38,658 nucleotides of DNA from DASYUM01 sp036001225 (GCA_036001225.1 DASYUM010000307.1:1-38658), one strand, 5' to 3'; numbered from the stretch's first letter, positions 29,679 to 38,506 are shown. Notes: a model not told the origin generated them from the sequence alone. Numbers and translations are program-made.

Positions 29679-31121
29679 TCAGCCCTTCACCACCCCGAGC
29701 GGCCGGAGACGAGCGACGACTCGGGAGAGGCCGGCCTTCTCGACGACCTCGACGACGTTCTTCACGTCCTTGTAGGCCTCCGACATCTCCTCGGCCAGCG
29801 ATTCGCGGCCGCTGGCCCGCGCGATGATCCCCCGGGCCCGCAGCTCGTCGCCGATGGAGCGACCCCGGGCGGCCTTGACCGCCGCCGTCCGGCTCAGCAC
29901 CCGACCCGCGCCGTGACAGGTGCTCCCGAAGGTCTCGCGCATCGAGCCCGCGGCGCCGACGAGGACGTAGGAGTAGCGGCCCATGTCGCCGGGGATGAGA
30001 ACAGGCTGGCCGAGGGCGCGGTAGGCCTCGGGCAGCTCGGGATGGCCGGGCGGGAACGCCCGGGTCGCCCCCTTGCGATGGACGAAGAGGCGCCGCCGCC
30101 GTCCCTCAACCTCGTGCTCCTCCTCCTTGGCGATGTTGTGGGCCACGTCGTAGACCAGGCGCATCCCGAGGTCGCGCGGTGCGATTCCCAGCGCCCGCTC
30201 GAAGGCCTCGCGCGCGAAGTGGGCCAGGCACTGGCGATTCGCGAAGGCGAAGTTGGCGGCGGCGCGCATCGCGCCCAGATAGGTCTGCGCCTCGGGCGAC
30301 GTCGCCGGCGCGCAGGCGAGCTGGCGGTCAGGCAGCACGATGCCGTACCGTCGGATGGCGGGCTGCATCGCAGCCAGGGCGTCGGTGCAGACCTGGTGGC
30401 CGAATCCCCGCGAGCCCGTGTGGATCATGACGGTGACCAGGCCCGGCGTGAGGCCGAGCGCGTCGGCGACCTCCGGCGCGATCACCTCGTCCACGGCCTG
30501 GACCTCGAGGAAGTGGTTGCCCGAGCCGAGGGTCCCGACCTGGCCCCGCCCGCGCTCGTAGGCCTTGACCGACACCGCCTCGGGGTCGGCCCCGGGCAGC
30601 GCCCCGCCGGACTCGATGTGTGCGAGGTCGTCGGCCTCGCCGTAGCCGTGCTCGATCGCCCACCGCGCGCCCTTGACCACCGGACCCCGCCGCTCCTCCT
30701 TGGGCGCCAACTTGACCCGCCCGCCCGCGCCGACGCCTGACGGGATGGCCTGGGCCAGGACGTCGATCAGGGCGGCCAGGCGCGGGGCCAGCTCGTCCCG
30801 AGTCAGGTTCGTCCGCAGGAGCCGCACCCCGCAGTTGATGTCGTAGCCGACGCCGCCCGGGCTGATGACGCCCTCGTCGGCGTCGGTGGCCACCACGCCG
30901 CCCACCGGCAGGCCGTAGCCCTGGTGGATGTCCGGCATGGCCAGCGACGCCGTGACGATTCCCGGCAAGGTGGCGGCGTTGGCGACCTGCTCGAGCGAGC
31001 CGTCCCGGCGGATCCCCGCCATCAGCTCGTCGTCGGCGTAGACGATCCCGGGCACGCGCATGCCGGGCTTGGCGTCCGGGGGAATGCGCCACTTGTAGGG
31101 AGTGATCCGCTCGATCTGCAC
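29679..31121 (-). CDS. rtcB: RtcB family RNA-splicing ligase
   Basis: A 480-residue RtcB protein that joins 2',3'-cyclic phosphate (or 3'-phosphate) and 5'-OH RNA ends with GTP. Seen are the N-terminal VSGGVGYD-like SPGGVGYDINCGVRLLRTNL with the metal-binding Cys, GSGNHFLEVQ, HTGSRGFGHQVC, and CHGAGRVLSR with the guanylated His region. The start is GTG at 31121 with GAGGGT about ten bases upstream. No archease or RtcA gene lies beside it. The 260-base gap to pilT upstream contains repeat C. RtcB in bacteria is usually an RNA-repair enzyme. Confidence 0.95.
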   Translation of the reverse strand: MQIERITPYKWRIPPDAKPGMRVPGIVYADDELMAGIRRDGSLEQVANAATLPGIVTASLAMPDIHQGYGLPVGGVVATDADEGVISPGGVGYDINCGVRLLRTNLTRDELAPRLAALIDVLAQAIPSGVGAGGRVKLAPKEERRGPVVKGARWAIEHGYGEADDLAHIESGGALPGADPEAVSVKAYERGRGQVGTLGSGNHFLEVQAVDEVIAPEVADALGLTPGLVTVMIHTGSRGFGHQVCTDALAAMQPAIRRYGIVLPDRQLACAPATSPEAQTYLGAMRAAANFAFANRQCLAHFAREAFERALGIAPRDLGMRLVYDVAHNIAKEEEHEVEGRRRRLFVHRKGATRAFPPGHPELPEAYRALGQPVLIPGDMGRYSYVLVGAAGSMRETFGSTCHGAGRVLSRTAAVKAARGRSIGDELRARGIIARASGRESLAEEMSEAYKDVKNVVEVVEKAGLSRVVARLRPLGVVKG

Positions 31122-31302
31122 GGCGAGACCCTCAGCGCCGGACCGCCGGCCGACCGCGCAGGCGATCCGAACGCCTGATTACGATTTTACCGAATTCCGT
31201 CGTCGCGCGTCGGAGTACGTGCGCAGCGCGACGCCGAACCGCCACGCGTCTGGCCGGGGGTTACCAACGCGCGGCGCGCCGCCGAACCGCCAAGGGTCGG
31301 TG

Positions 31303-31380
31303 GTCCGCTCCGAGCGCGGGCTTTGCCCGCGCCGCCTTTCCGTGGGGAGGCCTCGGAGGGGTGTTCCGACACCCCTCCGA
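31303..31380 (-). repeat. Two-hairpin repeat element, copy C
   Basis: Read on the minus strand it starts TCGGAGGGGTG-TCGGAA-CACCCCTCCGA (perfect 10-base stem), then GGCCTCCCCACGGAAAGG, then GCGCGGGC-AAA-GCCCGCGC and CTCGGAGCGGACCACC. The stop codon of pilT is five bases before its start. Beyond the core, a GGCGGTTCGGCG motif recurs in copies C and D. The first hairpin could also act as the pilT terminator, although no T-run follows. Confidence 0.82.
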
Positions 31381-31385
31381 TTTGA

Positions 31386-32537
31386 CTACCGGGCCGGGGG
31401 GCGGCCGGCGACCTTGCTCGGAGCGGGGGCGGCGGCGGCCGCGGGCTTGGGGGCCGCGGCCTGCGACATCGACAGGCGCTGCACCTCGACCTCGAAGTCG
31501 GTCGGCGAGCTGGAAGCCCGCAGCGCCTCCTCGTAGGTGATCATCTGCTTCTGGTAGAAGTCCAGCACGCACTGGTCGAAGGTCTGCATCCCGTACATGT
31601 CCTTGCCCTCGGCGATCGCCTGCGGGATCTGGGACGTGCGGGCCGGGTCTTCGATGCAGCGCTGGATCGTGCCCGTGCTGACCAGGACCTCGACCGCCGG
31701 CAGCAGCCCCGTGCCGTCGGCCCGCTCGATGAGCCGCTGGGAGATGATCCCGCGCAGCACCTGGGAGAGCTGGCCCCGGATCTGCCGCTCCTGGGCGCCC
31801 GGGAACTCGGCGATGATCCGGTTCACGGTCTCGGCGGCCGTGATGGTGTGGAGCGTGGAGAGGACGAGGTGGCCGGTCTCGGCCAGCGTCAGCACGGTCC
31901 GGATGGTCTCCACGTCGCGCATCTCGCCGACCATGATCACGTCGGGGTCCTGGCGGAGGCAGATCCGCAGCGCGTCGGCGAACGACGGCGTGTCGGTGCC
32001 GACCTCGCGCTGGGTGATGATGCAGTTCTTGTCCTGGTGGAGGTACTCGATCGGGTCCTCGATGGTGACGATGTGGTCGTTGCGGAGCTGGTTCATGTGG
32101 TTGATCTTCGCGGCCAGCGTGGTCGTCTTCCCGCTGCCGGCCGGTCCCGTCACCAGCACGAGCCCCCGCGGCTCCATGGAGAGCTTGGCGACCACCGGCG
32201 GCAGGTGCAGCTCTTCGAACGTCGGCAGCTCATAGGGGACGGTGCGAAGGGCCAGCGACACGCTGCCCCGGGACCGGCAGATGCTGGCCCGGAATCGCCC
32301 GACCCCGGCCACGCTGTACTGGACGTCCACGCCGCCTTCGCGGTCGTAGCGCTCGCGCTGGGTCGGGGTCATCATGCCCTGGGCCATCTGGTCCAGGTCC
32401 TTGAGCTCGATGGGGGGGATCGTGTCCATGGGCGTGAGCTTCCCCTGGACTCGGAGGACGGCGTGCTGCTTGGGCTTCAGGTGGAAGTCGGAGGCGCCAC
32501 GGTCCATGCCCTCCCGGAGAATCTGGGCCAGCTCCAT
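31386..32537 (-). CDS. pilT: PilT-type retraction ATPase
   Basis: A 383-residue hexameric ATPase that powers type IV pilus retraction. The Walker A is GPAGSGKTTT, the Asp box EDPIEYLHQD, Walker B VIMVGEMRDVETI, and the His box STLHTITAAETVNRI; the C-terminal region with GLLPAVEVLVSTGTIQRCI is typical of PilT. It ends in an Ala/Pro/Lys-rich tail (about 30 residues) that ordinary PilT lacks. ATG at 32537 has a good GGAGGG site; the frame is open 17 codons further up. No other pilus genes are nearby. It has its own promoter (32597-32626). Confidence 0.92.
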   Translation of the reverse strand: MELAQILREGMDRGASDFHLKPKQHAVLRVQGKLTPMDTIPPIELKDLDQMAQGMMTPTQRERYDREGGVDVQYSVAGVGRFRASICRSRGSVSLALRTVPYELPTFEELHLPPVVAKLSMEPRGLVLVTGPAGSGKTTTLAAKINHMNQLRNDHIVTIEDPIEYLHQDKNCIITQREVGTDTPSFADALRICLRQDPDVIMVGEMRDVETIRTVLTLAETGHLVLSTLHTITAAETVNRIIAEFPGAQERQIRGQLSQVLRGIISQRLIERADGTGLLPAVEVLVSTGTIQRCIEDPARTSQIPQAIAEGKDMYGMQTFDQCVLDFYQKQMITYEEALRASSSPTDFEVEVQRLSMSQAAAPKPAAAAAPAPSKVAGRPPAR

Positions 32538-32596
32538 GCCACCCTCCCCTTCCCGACCTGATGCTGCCGCGGCACTACCGCCATGCAAACCGCCCT

Positions 32597-32626
32597 ATTC
32601 TCCGCCGTCGGCTCCGCCCAAGTCAA
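32597..32626 (-). promoter_or_regulatory. Probable pilT promoter
   Basis: On the minus strand TTGACT (32626-32621, five of six) and GAGAAT (32602-32597, four of six) are separated by 18 bases, about 60 bases upstream of the pilT ATG. Confidence 0.55.
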
Positions 32627-32678
32627 GGTTCGGACCCGGGCGTGCCGACTCAGGGAAATCGGCATATATTGAGGCGGA

Positions 32679-33698
32679 ATGGCGCCGCTTCACATGCTCG
32701 TCTGGGGCTCGGGGTTCTTCGGCCGCAAGTGGCTGGAGGCGATCAAGAACCGGCCCGATTGCGTGGTGGCCGGGATCGTTTCCCGGGCGCCCGGTCGGCT
32801 CGATGGTCTCCGGCGCGACCTCGATCTCCCCGACGTGCCCGGCTCGGCGAGCCTCGACGAAGCGCTGGCCCGCGGGCCGGCCGACGCCGTCGTGGTCGCG
32901 CTGCCCGAGATGCTCCACCGCGACGCCATCGTCCAGGCGCTGGGCGCCGGCCTCCACGTTCTCACCGAGAAGCCGCTGGCGATGACCATGGCCGAGGCCC
33001 GGGCGATCGTCGAGGCGGCCCGGGCCCGCCGCGACCGGGTCGTGATGGTGACCCAGAACTTCCGCTGGCGCCCCCACACGCGCGCCCTGCGCCGGGCGAT
33101 CGCCGACGAGCTCGTCGGCCGTCCCGAGCATCTGATGCTCGAGTGCCGCCAACAGATCCGCCGGACGACCGTGGACGCCTGGCGGGAGCAGATGGCCGAC
33201 CCGTTCCTGCTCGACTTCGCCATCCATCACATGGACCTGATCCGCTATCTCACCGGCGACGAAGCCCGCGAGGTCGTCGGGGTGACCTTGCGCCCCTCCT
33301 GGAGCTGGTTCGCCGGCGACGCGGCGGCCGCCGCGATCCTCACCATGGCGAGCGGGCTCGTGGTGGATTACGGCGGGACGATGGTGGCCCAGGGCGGCGA
33401 GACGCCCCAGGAAGGGCTGATCACCGTGCTCGGCGCCCGGGGCACGCTCCACCTCGACGCCCGCTCGGAGGTTCGAGTGCTCGGCCAGGGCGAGCCGCGG
33501 GCGCTCCCGCCGGAACCGGTGCCCGACGGCGAGCTGGGCCACGGCCTCGCCCAGTTCGTGGACGCGGTGCGGACCGGCCGCCGTCCCGAGACTCACCTGG
33601 AGGACAACGTCCGCACTCTCGCCCTGCTCCTCGCCGTCCAGGAGTCCGCTCGGACCGGCCGCACGGTGCGCCCGGCCGATCTCATGAGCTTCCTGTGA
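32679..33698 (+). CDS. Gfo/Idh/MocA-family NAD(P)-dependent oxidoreductase
   Basis: A 339-residue oxidoreductase with the N-terminal Rossmann motif LVWGSGFFGRKWLEAI, the EKPLAMT segment that carries the catalytic Lys, and a C-terminal alpha/beta domain with DFAIHHMDLIRYLTGDE. The substrate is probably a sugar or inositol-like polyol; it cannot be named. ATG at 32679 is preceded by GAGGCGG. Its stop overlaps the start of the next small gene (GTGA), so the two are translationally coupled. Confidence 0.88.
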   Translation: MAPLHMLVWGSGFFGRKWLEAIKNRPDCVVAGIVSRAPGRLDGLRRDLDLPDVPGSASLDEALARGPADAVVVALPEMLHRDAIVQALGAGLHVLTEKPLAMTMAEARAIVEAARARRDRVVMVTQNFRWRPHTRALRRAIADELVGRPEHLMLECRQQIRRTTVDAWREQMADPFLLDFAIHHMDLIRYLTGDEAREVVGVTLRPSWSWFAGDAAAAAILTMASGLVVDYGGTMVAQGGETPQEGLITVLGARGTLHLDARSEVRVLGQGEPRALPPEPVPDGELGHGLAQFVDAVRTGRRPETHLEDNVRTLALLLAVQESARTGRTVRPADLMSFL

Positions 33699-33913
33699 GC
33701 GGCGCCATCGGGGTTCTCCTCCTCCTCGCCGCGCGGGCCGCCTGGGCCGACCACGGGGGCCCGGGTACCCGCGACGCCGGCGGCATCGGCCTCGGCTGGC
33801 TCTTCGTGGCCGGCCTCGTCGTGGTCCTCGCCCTGGCCGGGTGGGCCCTCTTCGCCCCGGCCTCGGATGACGAGGGGCCGGAGTCCGAGCAGCGCGGCCG
33901 CCGGGTCGAGTAG
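33695..33913 (+). CDS. Small membrane protein, 72 residues
   Basis: Unrecognised. GTG at 33695 overlaps the stop of the Gfo/Idh gene. The N-terminus (SGAIGVLLLLAARAAWA) is a short hydrophobic segment resembling a signal peptide that ends before DHGGPG; a second membrane segment follows (LGWLFVAGLVVVLALAGWALF) and then an acidic/basic cytoplasmic tail. It is coupled to the Gfo gene yet sits at the head of the copper cluster; its role is unknown. Confidence 0.7.
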   Translation: MSGAIGVLLLLAARAAWADHGGPGTRDAGGIGLGWLFVAGLVVVLALAGWALFAPASDDEGPESEQRGRRVE

Positions 33914-33950
33914 GCTCACTGTGGCACAATAAGGGGCACCAAGCCGCACC

Positions 33951-34268
33951 ATGACCCCCGCCCCGGTCTTGCCCCGCTGCCGCCGCCGCGCGCTGGCGCT
34001 CCTCCTCGGGGGCTGGCTCGTCTTCCTCGCCGCCGAAGCGGCCCCGCACCTCGTCCATCATCTGTTCGACAGCGAGGACGAGGCCGCGTGCGAGTTCCTG
34101 GCTACCGCCGATCATGCGCCGGCGGCCCTCGCCGCCGTAGACACCGTCCAGCCGACCCTCCGTCCGGCCGAGCCACTCCCGCTCCTCGGGCCGCCGCGCG
34201 CGCCCGCATCCGAGGGTCCGCGCCACGCCGGCCGCGGGCCACCGCCGTCACCTCCCGCCCTCACGTAG
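33951..34268 (+). CDS. Small secreted/membrane protein, 105 residues, His-containing
   Basis: Unrecognised. A basic N-terminus and a hydrophobic stretch (ALALLLGGWLVFLAAEAAP) form a signal peptide or membrane anchor, followed by HLVHHLFDSEDEAACEF and HAPAAL, then a Pro-rich tail. The HxxHH and single Cys could bind metal. Its place before a predicted beta-barrel protein and copC suggests a metal-handling role, which is an inference only. Confidence 0.6.
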   Translation: MTPAPVLPRCRRRALALLLGGWLVFLAAEAAPHLVHHLFDSEDEAACEFLATADHAPAALAAVDTVQPTLRPAEPLPLLGPPRAPASEGPRHAGRGPPPSPPALT

Positions 34269-34329
34269 CGCTTGGAGGTGAACCGTTTCGGCCGCCGCCC
34301 GTCTCCGCGGGCGGCCTCGGAGGTGGCCC

Positions 34330-35205
34330 ATGCGCGTACTCTGTTCCCTGCTGGCGGTGGCTGCCCTGCTCGTCGGCTCGGTCGGCCCGGCCGACGCCCA
34401 CGGCGTGATCGGGCGGCGCTTCTTCCCGGCGACGCTCACGATCGACGATCCGTTCGTCGCCGACGAGCTCTCGTTGCCCTCGGTCCTGCACATCAAGGGT
34501 CCCGAGGCGAAGCAGACGACCCTCGGCGCGGAGGTCTCGAAGACGATCACGCCGGACTTCGGGCTCGCGATCGGCGCCGAGTACAACTTCTTCAGTCCGA
34601 ACGACCCCGACGAGAAGAGCAGCTCGGGGTTCGGCAACCCGGAGCTGTCGGCCAAGTACGTCTTCTTCAAGAACGCCGAGCACGAGACCATCTTCTCGCT
34701 CGCCTTCTCGTGGGAGATCGGGGGCGTCGGCGAGAAGTCGGGCGGCGCGGAATCCTTCTCGACGATTTCCCCCGCCCTGCTCTTCGGCAAGGGTCTGGGC
34801 GACCTGCCCGACGGCCTGGCGTATCTGCGGCCGCTCGCGCTGACCGGGCTGTTCGGCGCCGAGCTCCCGCTCACCAGCGAGGAAAGCAACGCGCTGACCT
34901 ACGGCCTGGCGATCGAATACAGCTTCCCCTACCTCCAGCAGTTCGTGAAGGACATCGGCATCCCCCCCGCGGCCGGCCGCTTCTTCCCGATCGTCGAGCT
35001 GCTCTTCTCGACGCCACTCGACGGGGGCCGGACGACCGGGACCGTCAACCCGGGTCTCATCTGGGCCGGCAAGTACGTCGAGCTCGGCGTGGAAGCGGTG
35101 ATCCCGATCAACAGCGCCACCGGCAAGAATATCGGTGTCCGAGCGCTCGTCCACTTCTTCCTGGATGACATCTACCCGACGGTGTTCCGGCCGCTCTGGC
35201 GCTGA
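34330..35205 (+). CDS. Secreted protein, probable outer-membrane beta-barrel
   Basis: A 291-residue protein with a signal peptide (RVLCSLLAVAALLVGSVGPADA, cleavage before HGVIGRR) and alternating aromatic/hydrophobic strands such as FGLAIGAEYNFF, LSAKYVFF, TIFSLAFSWEIGG, ALTYGLAIEYSF and KYVELGVEAVIPI, the pattern of a small outer-membrane barrel. The terminal residue is Arg rather than Phe, so the barrel signature at the end is not perfect. GGAGG lies about 7 bases before ATG. Position before copC suggests a role in metal passage or sensing. Confidence 0.65.
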   Translation: MRVLCSLLAVAALLVGSVGPADAHGVIGRRFFPATLTIDDPFVADELSLPSVLHIKGPEAKQTTLGAEVSKTITPDFGLAIGAEYNFFSPNDPDEKSSSGFGNPELSAKYVFFKNAEHETIFSLAFSWEIGGVGEKSGGAESFSTISPALLFGKGLGDLPDGLAYLRPLALTGLFGAELPLTSEESNALTYGLAIEYSFPYLQQFVKDIGIPPAAGRFFPIVELLFSTPLDGGRTTGTVNPGLIWAGKYVELGVEAVIPINSATGKNIGVRALVHFFLDDIYPTVFRPLWR

Positions 35206-35590
35206 CGGGCTGGGTCGGCCCGGGCCGATCCGCGGCGCGGTCGTCCTCGTTGCGCTGCTCCTCGCGCTCGCGGCCGGACGCGCGTGGGCGCACGCGTACC
35301 CCGAGCGGTCCGAGCCTCGGGTGGGGGCGGTCGTCCGGACCGCCCCCGCCCAGGTCCGGATCTGGTTCGACGGCGACCTCGAGCCGGCGTTCAGCCGGCT
35401 CACCGTGACCGACGCCGCCGGCAAGCAGGTCGACCGCGGCGACTCGGGAGTGGCGCCGGACAACCACCGGCTGCTCCAGATCGCCCTGCCGCCGCTCGCC
35501 CCCGGCGTCTACAAGGTGACCTGGAGCGTGCTGGCGGTGGACGGGCATCGCACGGAGGGCGATTACCGGTTCACCCTCAAGCCGCAGTAG
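35165..35590 (+). CDS. copC: CopC-domain periplasmic copper-binding protein
   Basis: A predicted 141-residue precursor: signal peptide (AVVLVALLLALAAGRAWA) and then a CopC domain beginning HAYPERSEP. The mature N-terminal His and the DxH in VDGHRTEGDYRF form the known Cu(II) site of CopC. The start is uncertain, because no ATG/GTG/TTG lies between the previous stop (35205) and the signal peptide; ATG at 35165 overlaps the previous gene by 41 bases and GTG at 35135 is another option. It is followed 18 bases later by the CopD fusion. Confidence 0.85.
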   Translation: MTSTRRCSGRSGADGLGRPGPIRGAVVLVALLLALAAGRAWAHAYPERSEPRVGAVVRTAPAQVRIWFDGDLEPAFSRLTVTDAAGKQVDRGDSGVAPDNHRLLQIALPPLAPGVYKVTWSVLAVDGHRTEGDYRFTLKPQ

Positions 35591-35608
35591 CGGCGCCCGC
35601 GCCGGGAC

Positions 35609-37660
35609 ATGGAGACGTTCGGCGTCGTCATTCGCTGGGTGCACTACCTCGCCGCCAGCTCGCTGGTCGGCGTCTTCGCCTTCGTCGTCCTCGTGGCCCG
35701 ACCGGCCGCGGCGGTGGCGGGGACCGACGGCGTCCGGCTGCTGGCGCCCCTCGACCGCCGCCTGGTCACCCTCGCCCGGTGGCTCCTCGCCCTCACGCTC
35801 GCCTCCGGCCTCGTCGCGCTCGCCCGGCAGGCGACGGTGGCCACTGGGCGGGGCTTCGCCGAAAGCCTCACGCCGGCCACGCTGGGCGCGGTCCTCCTGA
35901 CGACCCAGTACGGCATCGTCTGGCTGGTGCGCCATGGGCTGCTCCTCCTGCTCGGCGCCTTCCTGCTGCTGGACCGAGATTCCCACGACGGCGCCGACTG
36001 GCTCGCGGTCCGGCTGGAGGGGCTCCTCCTCGGCGGGCTGACCCTCGCCGTCTTCGCGGCCGCCGGCCACGCCGCGTCGGCGCAGTGGCTCCCCACCACG
36101 GCGATGGTCATCGACGGCGTGCACCTGCTGGCCACCGGCCTCTGGTTCGGCAGTCTCTTGCCGCTGGCCGCGCTGCTCCGCTGGTCGGCGACGCTCCCTA
36201 CCCCCGCCGCCCTGCCGGTGACCGCCGAAGCCGCCCGGCGCTTTTCAGCCCTCGGCGTCGCTAGCGTCGCCGCACTGGTCCTGACCGGGCTCTACAACAC
36301 CTGGGAGCAGGTCGGCAGCGTCGCCACCCTGTTCGGCACGGAGTACGGACGCTGGCTCTGTCTGAAGCTGACCCTGCTCGTCCCACTGCTGGGCATCGCC
36401 GCCCTCAACCTCCTGGTCCTCCGCCCGCGCCTGGCCCGCGCGGCGCGCACCGGCGCCGCCGGAGCCGGCCTCGCCAATCGCCTGCGCCGGCACGTCATCG
36501 CCGAAGCGGCGCTCGGCGCCGCGATCCTGGCCGTGGTCGCCATCCTCGGCGTCACCACGCCGGGTCGCCACGCGCAGCCGGAGTGGCCATTCGCCTTCCG
36601 CTTCTCGTGGCAGGCGACGAAGTTCCTGGCCGGCGTCCAGACCCGGGTGGCGATCGGGAGCCAGCTCGCCCTCCTCGGGCTGATCGCCGCCCTGCTGGCG
36701 GCGATCGTGCGGCGGCGCGGCTGGCGGTGGGTGGTGGTGGCCGGCGCGGGCGGGGTGGGACTGGGCCTCGCGGTGGCCCTGCCGCCCCTGGCCGTGGACG
36801 CCTACCCCACGACCTACGTCCGTCCCGCCGTCCCCTACGCGGCGGAGTCGATCGCGGACGGTCTGGCCCTCTACCGCGCCCACTGCGCTGTCTGTCATGG
36901 CGTCAGCGGCTACGGGGACGGCCCGGCGGCCGCCGGACTGTCACCGCGGCCCGCCAACCTCACCGGCCTGCACACCCTCCACCACACCGCCGGTGACCTC
37001 TTCTGGTGGCTGGTGCACGGCATCCCGCGGTCGGCGATGCCAGGCTTCGCGGACCGGCTGAGCGTCGAGCAGCGCTGGGACGTCATCAACTTCCTGCGGG
37101 CGCTCGCGGCCGCCGAGCAGGCGCGCGAGCTGGGAAGCCAGGTCGTGCCGGAGCTCGGGTTCGCGGCGCCCGACTTCACCTTCACGACCGGCGTCGGCGA
37201 AGCGCGCAGCCTGAAGGATTACCGCGGCGAGCGGGCGGTCCTGCTCGTGCTGTTCACCCTCCCCGAATCCGCCCCGCGACTCGTCCAGCTCTCCGAGGTG
37301 TACCCGAGCCTCCGGTTCCTCGGCGCCGAGATCGTCGGGATCCCGCTGCGCCGGCCGCGCGAGGTCTACCGGGCCCTCGGCAGCGCGCCGGTCTTTTTCC
37401 CGATCGCCGTGGACGGGGCCGAAGAGGCGGCGACCGCCCTGGGCCTCTTCCGGCGTGACACCTCACCCGAGGGCGGCCGGCCCGACCCGCCCCTGCCGCG
37501 CCACCTCGAGCTGCTGGTGGACCGCCAGGGGTACCTCCGCGCGCGGTGGCTCCCCGGCGGCGAGGCCGGCTGGCGCGATCCGGCGGCCGTGGTGGCCGAG
37601 GTCGAGCGGCTCACCAAGGAAGCCTCGCGGGCGGCGCCGCCGGCCGAGCACGTCCACTGA
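35609..37660 (+). CDS. CopD-cytochrome c-thioredoxin-fold fusion protein
   Basis: A 683-residue three-part protein. Residues about 1-400 hold eight or more membrane segments of the CopD copper-resistance type (IRWVHYLAASSLVGVFAF, GHAASAQWLP, MVIDGVHLLATGLWFGSL). A c-type cytochrome domain follows, with CAVCH at residues 426-430, and a Met ligand candidate in SAMPGFADRL. The last 165 residues form an AhpC/SCO-like thioredoxin fold (APDFTFTTG, GERAVLLVLFTLPES) whose active-site cysteines are absent. It ends in HVH. Likely role: copper import or handling coupled to an electron-transfer step on the outer face of the membrane. It lies between copC and a CusF-like gene. Confidence 0.85.
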   Translation: METFGVVIRWVHYLAASSLVGVFAFVVLVARPAAAVAGTDGVRLLAPLDRRLVTLARWLLALTLASGLVALARQATVATGRGFAESLTPATLGAVLLTTQYGIVWLVRHGLLLLLGAFLLLDRDSHDGADWLAVRLEGLLLGGLTLAVFAAAGHAASAQWLPTTAMVIDGVHLLATGLWFGSLLPLAALLRWSATLPTPAALPVTAEAARRFSALGVASVAALVLTGLYNTWEQVGSVATLFGTEYGRWLCLKLTLLVPLLGIAALNLLVLRPRLARAARTGAAGAGLANRLRRHVIAEAALGAAILAVVAILGVTTPGRHAQPEWPFAFRFSWQATKFLAGVQTRVAIGSQLALLGLIAALLAAIVRRRGWRWVVVAGAGGVGLGLAVALPPLAVDAYPTTYVRPAVPYAAESIADGLALYRAHCAVCHGVSGYGDGPAAAGLSPRPANLTGLHTLHHTAGDLFWWLVHGIPRSAMPGFADRLSVEQRWDVINFLRALAAAEQARELGSQVVPELGFAAPDFTFTTGVGEARSLKDYRGERAVLLVLFTLPESAPRLVQLSEVYPSLRFLGAEIVGIPLRRPREVYRALGSAPVFFPIAVDGAEEAATALGLFRRDTSPEGGRPDPPLPRHLELLVDRQGYLRARWLPGGEAGWRDPAAVVAEVERLTKEASRAAPPAEHVH

Positions 37661-37662
37661 GC

Positions 37663-38040
37663 ATGCGAGTCTGGAAGGTGGTGCTCCTCGTCGACCTGGC
37701 GCTCGCCCTGGGGGTCGGTGGCGGGTACCTGTGGTGGGCCCGCGAGGTGCGGGCGCTGCGCCAGGAGCTGGCCACGGCCCGGCAGGCCGCCGAAGCGCGC
37801 CAGGGCACCGACCGGTCGTGGACGGTGCGGGGCATCGTGCGAGTCGCGCTGCCGTCGCAGCAGGCGCTCTTCATCACGCACGAGACGATTCCCGAGCTCA
37901 TGCCCGGCATGACGATGGGCTTCGAGGTCGCGGACCCCAAGCTGCTCGACGGGCTGGCGCCGGGCGACCCGATCCGGTTCACCCTCCGGCGGGAGGGCGA
38001 GCGGCTCCGCGTCGTGGCGATCGAGCGCCAGCGAGGCTGA
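37663..38040 (+). CDS. CusF-like copper-binding protein
   Basis: A 125-residue protein with an N-terminal membrane anchor or signal (KVVLLVDLALALGVGGGYLWW), a short helical region and a CusF-type OB-fold domain (SWTVRGIVRVAL, LFITHETIPELMPGMTMGFEV, LDGLAPGDPIRFTLRR). The His and the Met residues of MPGMTM are the expected Cu(I)/Ag(I) ligands. It begins two bases after the CopD fusion. Confidence 0.85.
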   Translation: MRVWKVVLLVDLALALGVGGGYLWWAREVRALRQELATARQAAEARQGTDRSWTVRGIVRVALPSQQALFITHETIPELMPGMTMGFEVADPKLLDGLAPGDPIRFTLRREGERLRVVAIERQRG

Positions 38041-38064
38041 GCGCGCGCGGAAAGGCGGACGAGC

Positions 38065-38418
38065 ATGCGAACGGCGCTGATCGTGGGAGCGATGCTGATG
38101 GCGCTGGCCCGGCCGGGAGGCGTCGCCGCCCAGGAGCCGCAGGGCCGGATCGAGGAGCGGCTCGCCCTCGACAACGACGTGGTGCGCGTGGTGCTCTTGA
38201 CCTTCGAGCCCGGCTCCGCCTCCGGGCGCCACGTCGGGCTCGAGCCCGAGCTGGGCATCGTGATCGAGGGCGAGCTGACGCTGGTGACCGACGCCGGGCG
38301 CGAGGTCCTGCGTCCGGGCAGCGCGCGCTGGCTGCCGGCCTTGACGCCCCACGACGCCCGCAACGAAAGCGACCGGCCGCTCCGGCTGTGGGTGGTGCTC
38401 TGCAAGAAATGCGACTAG
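38065..38418 (+). CDS. Secreted cupin-domain protein
   Basis: A 117-residue precursor with a signal peptide (ALIVGAMLMALARPGGVAA) and a single cupin domain: FEPGSASGRHVGLEPELGIVIEGEL and LRPGSARWLPALTPHDARNES. The protein ends WVVLCKKCD, a two-cysteine tail unusual for a cupin and possibly metal-binding. It follows the CusF-like gene in the copper cluster. Confidence 0.75.
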   Translation: MRTALIVGAMLMALARPGGVAAQEPQGRIEERLALDNDVVRVVLLTFEPGSASGRHVGLEPELGIVIEGELTLVTDAGREVLRPGSARWLPALTPHDARNESDRPLRLWVVLCKKCD

Positions 38419-38423
38419 TTTCT

Positions 38424-38506
38424 TCGGAGGGGGCCTCGGCGGCCCCCTCCGAGACCTCCCCCAAGGAAGGGTTGCCGCGGCAAAGCCGCCGCTCGAAGCG
38501 GAACAC
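38424..38506 (+). repeat. Two-hairpin repeat element, copy D
   Basis: Starts TCGGAGGGGGCCTCGGCGGCCCCCTCCGA-type hairpin five bases after the cupin stop, then GACCTCCCCCAAGGAAGG, then CCGCGGC-AAA-GCCGCCGC and CTCGAAGCGGAACACC. Orientation relative to the upstream gene is the same as copy C and opposite to A and B. No duplicated gene end is visible in the following 100 bases. Confidence 0.85.

Noticed and set aside
31182..31302. Possible duplicated pilT 3' end beyond repeat C
   Set aside because: Only a short GC-rich match (CCCCCGGCC) to the pilT end was found, well within chance for this composition.
32595..34226. A 543-residue minus-strand frame
   Set aside because: It lies opposite the Gfo/Idh gene and two small genes and has shadow composition.
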